A stretch of DNA of 64,000 bases, taken from contig JARBJD010000252.1 in assembly GCA_033064195.1 (NCBI GenBank), positions 47,046 to 111,045 on the forward strand, read 5' to 3'. Below the pieces are notes generated by a model, which searched no databases, had not been told where the DNA came from, and saw only the letters and a program-made list of their open reading frames with translations. Below are positions 19,701-31,456 of the stretch, piece by piece. The DNA is from Blattamonas nauphoetae. Taxonomy: Eukaryota; Preaxostyla; Oxymonadida. The stretch's first letter is position 1. The number at the start of each line of letters is the position of its first letter. The translations under genes were made by a program, and so were the position numbers.

Positions 19701-22700
19701 GTTTCGCAGTTTCTCAGTCGGGCCCATCAGCTCGTCCTCAGACTGGCTGAACAGAGGAGAGTTCCACTCCTTCATGAACGCGAGAGTCTCGTGCCTCCTC
19801 GCTCGGATCACGAACCCCTCTTCGTCGTCCTGCGGAGGTGTCTCGGCTGAGGTGGGGGAGTTCAGGGGGGCTGTCGGCGTCTGCGAGGACGTGACTTGAT
19901 TTGCGATGCTTCGGATGTAACTTTTCTGTCCTGTCGGCTCCTGCTGGACAGGCTGTTGGAAGATGCACTCGAATTGGCGATGGCTGTCGAAACGTGAAGC
20001 GAGCACTGTCTCGCCGCACTCCGGACACTCTTCAGTGATCAAGTTGAGCGGGTCGATGAGTTCCAGGCATCGCGTGACTTCTTGATTTGTCATCGATTCA
20101 TGTTCAGATGCATCGGGTGATTGTGATGTGGCGATGGGCTGCTGGACTTGAACACGGTGCACAGATTCCGTTGAGTCAATCTCGAGTGGTTCTCCCTTCG
20201 GCTTCTCTTTCTTTCGGCGGTCAAACCAGTTTCCGATCCGTTCGCGGAGTGATCTCTTTGGCGGGGCTTCGACCTCAACGTCCTCCGACAAGTCCGACAG
20301 CTCGTCCTCGTCTGAAGACGAATCAGAGTCGTCAAGAGCGGCATATGCTCGGCAGATATCGCAGGGAGGTGTTGGCACCGTCTGAACGACGTCGTTGCTG
20401 ATATCCTCTGGACTCGCAGTGTGCTCCTCGATCCGCCACTCTCGCACTTCGTCCAGGAGTTCATCGAGCACTTCTCCAAAACCAGGTGTCTTGTCGGATG
20501 TGATCTTCACAGTGGTGAATCCAGAATGTGGGAGGGTGAACGGGAGGCAGAATGTCTTCTGTTTGAGCGCACGGTCGATTTGGACTTTTGTGGACGGAAT
20601 CTGCGCTGGCGTGTTGATCACCTGCATTGTTTGGATGAAGAGGCGCGACGACTCGGCACTGAAGGGTGGGTGTCTGAGAAGCGGGTCGCCAATCTGGACG
20701 GAGACAGGAAGTTCATTCCGCCTTCTCATTCTGAAGATGGAATCTCGGAGTTGATGCTCGAGAATCCAAAGTGACGATTGGGCGAGGTAGGGGTGATGGG
20801 CAGCCGGGTGGCTTGTGGCGGGGTGGCAGGTGAGAGTGAAGTGGAGGCTGTTCATGTGCGAGAGGACGAGCAGATTGGAGTATGCCGGTGAGAATGCGAG
20901 TACTGTGTCGAGGAATGGATGAGGGGCCGAGAATGGGGTTGAGGGTGAGGCGAGAAACGATGTGAGGTCGTTCAGTCCTCGTTTTGCCTTCGAAGCAGAC
21001 GAAGGCTCAGACTGTGACGGGCTATCTTCGTTCTTGTCTTTCCGATCGACTGACTGGAGCGACTCCGAGCTGGTGTCTTGGAGGGACTGAAGCAGACTCC
21101 GGAAGAGGGCATCGACTTCTCCGTTGGTTGGAGGAAGCCCGATTCTGTTGAAAGAGAAATCGACGTTTCCGAATTTGGAGGTTGGCCTGCTCCGAGTGAC
21201 GTGAGGGGTGGCGATGATTGGGAGTGGTGGTGGCCGAGGGGGAGATGCGACGTTATGTTGGTCTGGCGAGGGCGATTCATTTCGTGTGCGGGATGAGAGC
21301 CGTGGGGTGTCCTCGGCAATCGCCACCTTCTCCTGGACTTCCGATCGCTCCACTTCATCGCCATCTGGCAGCTCCTTTCCTTCCGTTTGGACTTCGAGTT
21401 CGGCGTTCAGATTTTCTGCTTCCGGCTCATCTGGATTTGCCAGATCAGTCTCAGCGTCCTGCTGTTCCTGTTTCGGCGGGGTGGGTTCACATTCGGTTTC
21501 GTCCTTTTCGAGCTTGTCTTCGGTTTCCATCTCAATTCGCTTCACTTCTCTCCCAAGTCTTCGTCCGCCTTTCACAACTCCGATGCCGAGTAGGTTCAAG
21601 ATGAGGGCAGGTGCGCCGAAGAACGACTGCGAATCTTGTCGTCGGATGAGGAACGGGGTGTTCAGATTTGTGGTTGCTTTGAAGAGGAGATTGGACGGGA
21701 ATCCAGATTGGAGAGATAGAACGGGGGCTGAGCGGAGTGAGAGGGGGTTCTGGATGGTCAGGAACGAGCTGACTGAGATTGTGCGTCGGAGGAGCATGTT
21801 CAGCACGGCCGAGTGGAGTGGGGAGCACGACTGGACAGTGTTTGTGTATTCTCCGTTGTTGAACAGTTGGAAAGGCGTGAGAGGCTTTGCTTCCTGAAAC
21901 GGGGAGGGTGACTGAAACAGCTCGTCGGATGGCGAATCGGGTCGTTCGAGCTCATCGGAAGCGATTGTGTTTGTTGGGATTGAACGCGACGACATGGCGA
22001 TCAGATCGGTGTTGCACTCAAATTGGACCTTCGACTGCAAGAGGGATCGCTGCTTGTGTTCCGCCGAAAGAAGTTCCATGACGGTGCTGATCGGCCGCGG
22101 GCGGGTGGAGAACGACATGAGGAGGTCGGCAGGCGCTGAGAACTCTTCTTTCTGGTTCCGTGTTCGCCAGAGCTGCTGGACAAGAACCGATGGAGTGGTC
22201 TCGCTGTATTGGATTGTCTGCGAGAGACTCAAGTTGTTTCTGCTTTCCCCATCCCGCGCGGTGATCAGATCCTGCGAGGTTGGGATGAAGAGTGATTGGC
22301 CTGCGAGGGGCGACCCGATTTTGGGTGGTTCGAGATAATCTCTCTTCTCGAAGGGGCTCGTGCCCTCCCGCGAAGTTGTTGGGGTCTGGCCATTCGTCTG
22401 TGGGGGAGGGATGGATGTGTTCAGCTTCACTGACGGTGATGATGAGAGGCCCTGGTGGAGGCGTGGCGTCATTGCCCGTCCTCTCGCACGCGGAGAGTTG
22501 GTAGCCGACGTGTTGCGTGAGACGGGATTGTCTGAACTGGGATCTGCCCGTTCGGAATGCGGGATGATGTCCAGACGAGAGGCGAGATCGCGAATGAGAG
22601 AGACGGGGAACGAGTCGATGAGGTTGTGTGAGACGTCGAAGAAGACGAGCGAGAGAGGGCCGTCAAACAAGTCGTGGGGGAGTGTTCGGATGTTGTTGAA

Positions 22701-25013
22701 CGAGAGGTCCACCCGCTGAAGGAAAGGGAAGGTGTGGAAGAGAGTGGAAGGGACCGACTCGATGACGTTGTCGGACAGGAGGAGTGTGTGGAGGTTGTGG
22801 AAGAGTTGAAGACAGGGCGGGAGAGCGGTGAGGTGGTTGCAGCTGAAGTTCACGGACACAAGCGGAGAGAACGACGGGCGAACAAGATGTACGACATTCG
22901 GCAGTTTGTTCAGAATTGTTGTTGCTGCTGCAGAAATGGGGAGACTGCTGCTGAGCAGTTTGGCGGGCGAGTGAGGAAAGCTTCGAGACGGCGACTGGGG
23001 CCGCTTGAAGGTCGGGAAGACGTCCGACTGGGACGTGCCTGAACGGGCGGAAAGCGGAGTGAAGGGCGGCTGGAAGAAGTGTCGCTGGTAGCTCGGATGG
23101 GTCGACACGCCAAACGCTTGGTCGAGTGGGTTGTCGTACAGATCGTCCAGCTCGTCCTCTTCTTTCTCGCGCTCAATCACTTCCATCTGCGCCTCCCACA
23201 CCACCTCCACACCCGCCAGCTCACACAGCTCCCGCACGGTTTGGGCCACCTCTCTGCGATCGAACTTGTCAGCGTCGGTGAACATGCTTGTGAATGGGAA
23301 GGGCTCCGACCACTCAGCGCTCACCATCTCTTCGAAGAAGGAGCGTGTCTGTTGGAAGGAAGCAAGGAGCACCATCTCGCTTGATGAGAAGTTGATCGGC
23401 TCCGCAATCTGAATCAGCTTCATTGGAGAAGGGAGCTCTGCGATGAGATTCCCTGACATGTTCAGAACGCGGAGGGACGGGAGTATGAAGAGCCACGGTG
23501 GGACAGACGAGATTTTGTTGAAGGCCAGATTGAGCTTGGTCAGATTGGGAAGGAAGAAGACACAAGATGGAACGTGGTCAAGTTGGTTGAAAGAAAGATC
23601 GAGGGTGTGCAAAGTGTGCATTCTCGATAGTGAGAGGGGAACTGATCGGAGATAGTTGTGGGACAGAAACAAGAAAGAGAGATGGAGATTTGTCAGGTTG
23701 GTGGGGAAATGTGTGAGGCAATTGTGGTTCAGAGAAATAGTTAATAGATCTGACTTTGGAGCAATTGCTAAGAGGGATAGAATGGAATATCGAAGGAACA
23801 GCTCAAAAGAAAGAAATGGATACGGCCAACAGTTGCGATTCTGTTCCTGTCTGCTGCAAAAAAAGTGACATATCGTCCGAGTGAGGGTGTAATAGAGAGA
23901 AAATTTCCACTCAGGTCGACGCGTGTTGCGTGGTTGCTCCGGAGAAGTGGAGGGCAGAAGATGATTCGATTGTTAGACGCCAAAATTGATGTGAGTGTCT
24001 AGAATTGTCAAAAATGTCAAGCAATTGTGTGAAAAAAGGAAATTGTAAACATCAGTGCTGTTTATTGAGGGTGGGATGAAGGTGATTGCATTCGAATCAA
24101 TGACGAAATCTTCGATTTTGTTGCATAGCTCGAAAAGGTCAATAGGAAGTGAATATATAGAGTTATTTGATGCATAAATCGAACGTAATGCTGGCATCAC
24201 AGCAAATGACTTGGTAAATTGGTGGATGATAGAAAAAATTGAGAATAGATATAAAACAGACAGTGCGAGGGATCTCGTTTATATTGTTCATCCGGAGATC
24301 GAGATACTTCAGAGAATGAAGATCTGATTGTCGGGAAATATCAAATCTTGAGAGAAGGTTCATGTACAGTCCAAGGTGAGTGAGGTTTGGAAGTGTGATC
24401 GTTCGCGGGAGAGTTTGAATGTGATTTGATTCACAGTTGAGAACAAGAAGATGAGGATGATCATTTACACTCAAACTTGTCAGACTAAACAAGATGAAGA
24501 ATAGTCAATTACAAAAAAATGTGGATTCATACTGGTTTTTTTGAATCTGGAGTTGGCGGAGGTTAGGAAACGTTAAATTGAGCTCATGCCCGAAATACGG
24601 GAGTCCAGTCGCAATTAGGTTCAGTTGGCAAACAGAAGGCATGTGAACGTGAGGAAACGAGCGAAGAGGATTGTAGCTCAAGTCCTTCAAAGAGAAGTCA
24701 ATGAAGAATTTGGAAAAGTATGAAAATGGAATGTTGAATGAGAAAAGAGACACACAAGGTAGTGGAGTGAGGTGAGGACAGTCAATGCTTTCGTTGTGAG
24801 GTTCAGATGGGTTCCATTGATTCGTAAGACACACAGATTAGGAAATGCGATAGAAAGATGTGGAATGGTAGAAATTTCACAGAAAAGCAAGTCCAAGGCT
24901 CTGACAAGTGGATGGTTTTGTTGTAGGATCTCGAGAGGGGCATCTGTGAAGCGGTCGTTTGTAAGGGGAAGGACCTCATCAGTGATTACATGACTCTTTG
25001 TGAGATTGCCCAT
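16797..25013 (-). CDS. Giant LRR-PP2C phosphatase (PHLPP-like) with zinc finger
   Basis: Six exons: 25013-24756, 24684-24533, 24484-24258, 24190-24051, 23998-23824, 23767-16797; 7923 nt, 2640 aa. Introns are 71, 48, 67, 52 and 56 nt. Each join restores a leucine-rich-repeat period (for example LHYL/DLSYNPL and NRIATVGP/IAPKSDLLTI). LRR blocks occupy about residues 1-430 and 600-720. A long Ser/Pro-rich region follows, then a finger near 1560 (CPECGETVLASRFDSH...C), then a PP2C domain from about 1870 to the end. All metal-binding PP2C motifs are visible: GMRMTMED, GVIDGHKS, NIGDSRAVL, SRVFGD, GCDGVFDVL and SQDNISVL, so it is probably catalytic. Long inserts split the catalytic domain. The N-terminus MGNLTKS may be myristoylated. 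LRR-PP2C fusions occur in PHLPP and in yeast adenylate cyclase, but this protein is about twice PHLPP size and has no adenylate cyclase domain. Confidence 0.9.
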
Positions 25014-25423
25014 ACGATAGAACTTGTCCTTTGAATCGCGTTACAGCCTGCAATTTTAATCCTGTCGAGTGTGTCCACGATCGGCCCTCGGAGACAAGAG
25101 ACTCGAGTCTGAATCGCGTTCTTAATGGAGTATCACGTTGTTTCTGACAAAAAAGGAACAATAAGACCATCCGGAAGCGATCAACTTCTCTGTTGGTCAT
25201 ATAACAGCATTTTTTTCAATCTGAAAGTCAAAAAAAACTTCATGGGTGAAATGAATTGTTCCTGCAGATGCAAATTGAGCTATAAAGGGGTCACAGGTTG
25301 TATCTGAGTTATTTGTTTTCAGTTATCCACACTTGAGCAACTAAAAAACGGAGCTACCTTCGATAATAGTCGCTAAAGCCATCGATCCAGCTCTCGACGA
25401 TATCATCGAATACGAATGCTGTA
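25014..25423. other. Divergent intergenic region, no gene seen
   Basis: Between the LRR-PP2C start and the plus-strand RRM gene. It presumably carries both promoters. No tRNA, repeat or convincing ORF. Confidence 0.5.
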
Positions 25424-27559
25424 ATGGCTTCTACTCACATATCAGACACAAATATTGATCATGATATCAATATTTTTACGTTTTCATCGGATTCAAAAGT
25501 TAATCACATCAAGATAGCAAACACTTCAATCTCACATTCACCTCTCACTCGACACAAAGAAACACGAACAACATCACCAAAAGGGTACGCAACCCTTCAC
25601 AATCCGCTCTTTGCCCAACTTCTTTCTCTACCATTCTGTCAACATCATCCTCCTCACTCGTTCCAATCAGAAACCAAACGTGCGATATCTCTAGCAGACT
25701 CCAATTACTCTCAACCAAAAATTCAGCTCGACAAAACCGAACGACGCAAAACTTTGTGGATTGGAAAGCTTGGTTTGGAATGGAATCGACAGAGTCTGAT
25801 GGTGTTCTTCAGCCGGTTCGGAAAGATCGAAAGTGTTCGTACGATCCCAAAACAGAATGCCGCCTTTGTGAACTTTGAAGAGGAGAGTGTTTGCTCTGAT
25901 TTACTTCACAGAATTCACGCAGCACGACAGAACAGCGTCGCCACTTCACCGTCTCTCAATCAACCACTCGCACCCGCATCCCCATCTTTCCACCTCTCTC
26001 TGCCTTCCGCACCCACTCCAATCTCTCTCACAACCGAACCAGACGTCCTCCCTCTTGTCTCATCGCTCATGTCTTTCGGGTTTGGCAAGGAAACCGACGC
26101 AGAGGCGCTGGTGAGATTGGGCCTTGTGGAGAGATCGCTCTTCGAAGCTGCGATGACCAGCCCAGACAGCTCACGTGTCCTCGTCGTCCGTGGCCTGCCA
26201 TCTGATGCAACAGAGCCAACCGTGCACAGTCTGTTTGGAGTGTTTGGTGCAGTCGACGAGACCGTCAGCGTTGCAGTTCTCAACGAATGGCACGTGTCCT
26301 TCTGTGTGCGGGAAGACGCTGTGTTTGCCTTCCTCAGTCTGGACAAAGTGCACTTCGGCAAACATCAACTCGGCATTCTCTTCAGCAAAGCAGACCCCAC
26401 TCCTCTCTCCCCACCCGTCCCTCGCCCATCATCAGCCACCACTCTCCACTCCCTCCTCCAGACGTGGCGCTCCTCTCCTCCGCCGGCCGTGGGCAATCCT
26501 CTCAACGTTGACATGGCCAAGATTGTTGACCGCAAGGTGAGCGAGATCCTCTCCCGTCCGCCCATCCAGCACATCACGTTGGGCGAGGTGGATGTTGGGT
26601 TTCTGATGAAGTCTCGCGATCCATCAGCTCCATACGTCATCTGGAAACTGTATTGCACGCTGAACGAGTTGAGTGCGGCTGAGGCAAACGATGCTGTTCT
26701 GAGTCTGGCTGAATCGGAGCGCCCACCCATCCCGACCTGCCATCCATCGAAGCTCACTCCCACACAACATGCTGTCCTGGAGGAATGGAAGAGGCAGTGC
26801 GCACTCTCCCAATCCAACAACCTCTCCTCTCTCATGTCGCACACTCCTTCAAAAGCAATGGTGAAAGTTGCTGCCCATTTCGTGTGCGAGGAATGGTGCC
26901 GAGTGGGGCGGGGAAGCCGACAGCGCATTCCTCTCTGTGCCCTCCTCATCAGCCTGTTCATCGAGTTCCTCTTCTTCCGGGGGCAGCTCCTTCCGTTTGT
27001 GGAGTGGATCCTCCACGCCTCTTTCAAAGAGACTGTCGAGCGGCGGGAGAAAGAAGGGGTGTTGGACATGGTCGTGATGCTCAAGCGCGAAGGGATGCTC
27101 TCACGCGACGACTACAACAGACTCCTCCACTCCACACAGCATGGCCTCTCCACTGCACTCTCCAGCCAGCACCGGCAAAAAGCGATTCACACACAAACGG
27201 CAGCAGTGTGGTTGCGCGGGTATTCTGAGTCCATGTTCTTCCAACCCCCTCCTCCTCACCTTCATTCACGCTCGCCATCGTCTTTATCAAAACGTCTTCC
27301 ATCCAACTCACCTTCGGCCTCACTTGGATCGAGTCCGTTCAAACAGTCACAGTCTCCTCTCCTCCCAACCCCGCTCCTCTCCCCTCTTACTCCTCCTGCC
27401 CGCCAGGCGATGTACTTCCACACTGCACCTCTCCCACACAAGCACACCAAAGTACCAACTCTACCCCCTCGGGATTTGAAGCTCTTTGAGGAAGACGAAC
27501 CAGAAAACGAAGGCGAGAAAAGAGACAAATGGTCAACCTGGTTTGAACCGGAAGATTAG
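25424..27559 (+). CDS. Two-RRM protein with C-terminal helical domain
   Basis: Single exon, 711 aa, ending in TAG. RRM1 at about residues 108-170 (KTLWIGKLGLEW...QNAAFVNFEEE) resembles the SCAF/Nrd1/RBM22 type, in which RNP1 follows an IPxxNAAFVNF pattern. RRM2 is at about 250-325 (RVLVVRGLPSDA...HVSFCVRED). A mostly helical domain at about 350-580 includes PIQHITLGEVDVGFLMK and ends in REGMLSRDDYNRLLH; I could not assign it. It may be a CID- or MIF4G-like helical repeat. The Ser/Pro-rich C-terminus ends with KWSTWFEPED. Likely nuclear RNA processing. The first ~100 residues are low-complexity, so the exact start is uncertain. Confidence 0.72.
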   Translation: MASTHISDTNIDHDINIFTFSSDSKVNHIKIANTSISHSPLTRHKETRTTSPKGYATLHNPLFAQLLSLPFCQHHPPHSFQSETKRAISLADSNYSQPKIQLDKTERRKTLWIGKLGLEWNRQSLMVFFSRFGKIESVRTIPKQNAAFVNFEEESVCSDLLHRIHAARQNSVATSPSLNQPLAPASPSFHLSLPSAPTPISLTTEPDVLPLVSSLMSFGFGKETDAEALVRLGLVERSLFEAAMTSPDSSRVLVVRGLPSDATEPTVHSLFGVFGAVDETVSVAVLNEWHVSFCVREDAVFAFLSLDKVHFGKHQLGILFSKADPTPLSPPVPRPSSATTLHSLLQTWRSSPPPAVGNPLNVDMAKIVDRKVSEILSRPPIQHITLGEVDVGFLMKSRDPSAPYVIWKLYCTLNELSAAEANDAVLSLAESERPPIPTCHPSKLTPTQHAVLEEWKRQCALSQSNNLSSLMSHTPSKAMVKVAAHFVCEEWCRVGRGSRQRIPLCALLISLFIEFLFFRGQLLPFVEWILHASFKETVERREKEGVLDMVVMLKREGMLSRDDYNRLLHSTQHGLSTALSSQHRQKAIHTQTAAVWLRGYSESMFFQPPPPHLHSRSPSSLSKRLPSNSPSASLGSSPFKQSQSPLLPTPLLSPLTPPARQAMYFHTAPLPHKHTKVPTLPPRDLKLFEEDEPENEGEKRDKWSTWFEPED

Positions 27560-27853
27560 CAGTTTTCGTTGTATTCTAGTTGGGATAAAGAATAAGAAAT
27601 CGAGCACCAATCCAGAATGTGTGCGATTATTAGTTTTTTATCGCATGTCTCTCTTCTTTATTCTTGAATTCATTTTGTTAAACGTCCGAAGGGGAAACAA
27701 AGGTGAAGTGTCGTTCAATTGGCACAACCAACTTGATGAACACCCTTCAATTATCATTTCACAGGCAGGTGAAGTGTTCATGGACAAAACAGGATCAGAC
27801 TGAAGAAAGATGACAATGAAGAAGTTGTCTGTTGTGGAGAAAGGAAGAAAATT
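27560..27853. other. Tail-to-tail spacer
   Basis: 294 bp between the RRM gene and the phospholipase-like gene; a short plus-strand ORF here is not supported. Nothing else seen. Confidence 0.45.
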
Positions 27854-29799
27854 TCACTTGCCCAACGTTTTGTCAGTTCGCCTTGCAGTGTTCGATGTCC
27901 GAACAGACGAGATGAGCGTGACGATGAAACACACAGTGCCGGAGAGCACAGCCACGACGGCGATGATGATGAAGAGGAGCGAAGACGAAGGATGGTTCGG
28001 CGAGAGTGAGAAGTGGACGACGGGGTACGAAGAATGGGAGGGCATTCCGCGGCAGGAGAAGGGATGGAAAGAGAGGAGAGAGGAGAGCTGGGGAGAGGGC
28101 GACGATGGTGAGCGAAACAGGAGAAACACACCGAGACGAGAGGAAGTTGATGTGTGCTCGTAGGAAAGGCCCGAGCCAAAAAGTCTTGTTGTGCAGTCAT
28201 GCGGGCAGAAGCGATCTGCAAGACGGGAAAGAGGTGGAGGAGGAAAGAAGAGAAGAAGATGAAAAGAGAGGTGAGTGAAAGCTGGGAATGAAGGAGAGAA
28301 GAATCAACATAAAGTGAATCCGTCGAACTTCCAAAGATCAACAAGAAGACTCTCATCCTGCACACCTTCCAATCCAGACTCCCCCACGCTCTCTTCCGCT
28401 TCTCCCGGAGTTCACCGCGTTGGGCGATGGTCAGGATGGAGTCTGGTTCGTGTTCTGTTCTTCCTTCGCGATCGTTTGTCCAATCGTTGTAGCCCATCAA
28501 ATTCTGCATTCCCTCTTCGTTGAATACCTTTTCAATGATTTTCTCGCTCACTGTGTGGCGTGCTGATGTGTTCAGACCAAAATATGGTTTCAGTGTCTGG
28601 CTCGTTTCAACATTCTCGAAACCTAGCAATGTGTGAAAGTTCTTCGAGGTTGGAACCCCAAACATGGTGTAATGTCTGCGTGCAGTGAGGTGAGGCGTGA
28701 GATCGTGAAGATCAGACATATCTCGAAAAACCTCCATTCGTGTCACAACTCCAGACAAAACAATATGTTTTTCTTTGCTTAATTTTGAATAATCAACAAA
28801 GAGCCCTTGGAGAGGAACAGAGAACGTTGAATTCAGTGTCATAATGTTTGTCCATCCTTCAGCATCTTTTCCCAGAATATTGGCAGTCATTTCACGAATC
28901 CAAAACGGAAACCCATTCTTTGTTACAGGATCCCACATGCTGTGATTCAGAATCATCATCGGAGTCGTAGTGATCGCTGTCTGTCCGTTGATGACTACAA
29001 AACTGTCTGTTGAGCTAAGGACTCCTGGATATCCGCTATATGATAACAGGCAATCATGTGAATCCCACACATATCGAATTTCTTTCAGACAGCGAACAAG
29101 GCTACTGTAATGGCCAGATGTTGTGTGACCCACAAAAACTTCGCCTTCTGTCTCAACCACCTTCACAATAATTCCCCCTGAGCCGTGCATAAAGATGTCG
29201 TCAATCTCTTCAGGGGTTCCAGGAAGTTCATGGCGTGTTTGGTGGGAGAGGAGGAAGTCTTCACAATCTCGCCAACACTGCAGCTTCCACAGTTGACGCT
29301 TTGAGAGTGAGAACTGATCACTGATGTTGTAGTTAAAGCCGTAATGAAGACCATTGAATTGTTCCATGAGTAGGCATCGGACAAAGTCAATTTCTGACTG
29401 ATTTGGATCCTTGGTCCATGTTTCAACAAATCGTCGATTTGTGGATGCAAAATCATTTATGACGTTCTTTTCTTCGAATGACTCCATTTTGTCTGTCAAA
29501 TAATCAGCCATATTTAGTCTATGTGCGTGAATTTCTTCTTGCATCATGTATCCTTCCACAGCACCCATACAGAATGCTGACTGCATAGGATCAACGCTTC
29601 CATTCATCGACAGATAGATTTTATCCCATCCATTGATTTGTCGCTGATTATACTTCGTTCCAAAAGCAAAAGAATGAGAAACAATCTCGGCTTCGATAAC
29701 GCATTTATCGTTCCGGAAATATGCACTTGCTGTAGCAGAAGGTGTTGAGTGTTGAGCAAGAATAACAGAAGAGGACTGAAAAAGAAGGAATAACAGCAT
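27854..29799 (-). CDS. Phospholipase B-like protein (PLBD/lamina ancestor) with C-terminal TM
   Basis: Two exons, 29799-28329 and 28215-27854, across a 113-nt intron; 610 aa. The start at 29799 gives a signal peptide (MLLFLLFQSSSVILAQ); the ORF is open 46 codons further upstream. Family landmarks are INGWDKIYLSMNG, AVEGYMMQEEIHAHRLNM, CEDFLLSHQTRHELPG, the self-cleavage region HGSGGIIVKVVE with EVFVGHTTSGHYSSLVRCLKEI, and WGSLDWKV near the end. PLBDs are N-terminal-nucleophile hydrolases of the lysosome with Cys at the cleavage site; here that spot reads HGSGGI, so Cys is absent and Ser is the nearest candidate. The second exon adds ~100 residues with a strong TM (LLFIIIAVVAVLSGTVCFIV) and a short basic tail. 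This is unusual, since PLBDs are normally soluble. Confidence 0.82.
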
Positions 29800-29933
29800 T
29801 GAAACAATCAGCGGTCTGAGTACGAAAAAAGATGGTCCGATCTGGAACACTCCGATCAGAACACTGATACGTGTGTTGAAACTCTGAGTTTCGTTTGAGG
29901 GATATTGACATTTGGGTCTGCATAGATATGAGA

Positions 29934-31367
29934 TCAAGTTGAGGGCTGTCGGCTGTCCATTTCTTCCGCTGAATTGAAGTTCGATTTTAACGTGCGATCT
30001 CTCTTCGGGGGGAGAAGTGGGTTGGAGACTGACTCATCGAAATCATCTTGAAGACCAAGGTTTGAGTCTTTTGAGATTGATCTTTCAAAATTTTGACCTT
30101 TCGAGTGTTGGTTGGTGCCTTCATTCCATCGCCCGGTATATTCTAAGAATGTCTTCCGATAGTCATCTCGGCAATCAGGGAGGGTAACTTCTTCCTTCTC
30201 TTCTTCGTCAGGCTGTTTGGCCAGGTTTGATCGGGACATCGGAAGTGAGAACGCGTGTACCGCCATCGACACCGTCTTCATCGGATTCACTCCTGCTCGA
30301 TCACTTGCTTCGTTGACCTGCTCTGGGGCATTCCAATTGAATTGAAAGTCAAGCACCATCCCCTCTTCGATGAACTTTGATCGGAAGATCCGGCACAGTT
30401 CGAAGTACGGGGGGACTTGGCTGTACCCGAGGTTCGTGACTATTTCCATGTATCGCCTGTACGGCTCGTTTTCCTTCTCGAGAAAAGACTTGTGTTGGAG
30501 AAAATTGAGTTTTGCCTCCAAAATTTTGTCGACTGTGATGTTTGGAATCTGACTGGATTGCCAAGGAAGACTCCCTTGTGAAAGATAGTACAGCACATAG
30601 CCGAGGGAAATCATATCGTCTTTTCGTGTTTGGCGTTTCTTTTGATGAGCGGCCTGGAAGAAAATGGTGACCATGCCGAGATGACAAACCGGTGGACAGT
30701 ATCTCAATGTTCCTACAAAACCATAGACATCAGTGTCTTCTTCCGGATGAGTAGAAATGTTAGCTGGGTCAAAGAGTTGTTGAGAGAGACCGAAATCGAT
30801 CATGTAAATGATTGTTTTCTTTTCTCCTAGTCCAACTACAAAGTTGTCGGGTTTCACGTCTTGATGGATCTATGAATTGTAAAAAGAGAGGTGAGAATAC
30901 GTATCCTTTTGAGTGAAGAAATTCCAGTCTGCTGATTAGTTGGTCCGCAACCATGCACATTGTTTTGAGGTCTAGTTTGCTCGTACTGTTTGGCTCTCCT
31001 TGTTTATTTTTGAGTGTTTCCAAATTGGCTCCAAGAAGATCCATCACTAGCGCATTGCGTTCTCCATTTTTTCCATACCATTTGATCTATACTTGAGAGA
31101 TATGACCGGAGAAGATGAAGACCGATGGAATTCCAGGTCCGTTTGCAAGTTGTTGGTAAATTTTGAATTCATTTTGGAGAAAACGACTTTCACCAACAGT
31201 CTGAAGTTAAAAGAGAGCTGTGATATAGGTTAAGTGGAGAAGGAGACCTCAACTTTTGCAGCGTACTTCTGGCTTGGTGCACCGATCATATAACATTCTA
31301 CAATATGACCAAAGGAACCTTGCCCTAAAAAATTTTCTTTAAAGACGAACGACGAGTTTCCACTCAT
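29934..31367 (-). CDS. CK1: Casein kinase 1-type protein kinase
   Basis: Five exons: 31367-31248, 31200-31123, 31086-30901, 30869-30690, 30653-29934; 1284 nt, 427 aa. Introns are 47, 36, 31 and 36 nt. The Gly loop is GQGSFG, the ATP lysine lies in AAKVE, and GIPSIKWYG is the CK1 version of GIPxVRWxG. The catalytic loop is IHQDVKPDN (HQD instead of HRD), the Mg loop is IDFGLSQ, and RKDDMISLGYVLYYLSQGSLPWQ is diagnostic for CK1. The last intron (30689-30654) is 36 nt with no in-frame stop, so an unspliced reading also stays open; removing it restores the exact CK1 spacing between GTLRY and RKDD. The C-terminal ~100 residues are acidic, Ser-rich and presumably regulatory. Confidence 0.92.
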
Positions 31368-31456
31368 TGAAATCTCTCTCTCGGAGGTAATGCTTGATCT
31401 TCCCATATTTCGTTTTTATCCTTTGTGAGTTGTTCACCAGATTCGGGACTTGTACC

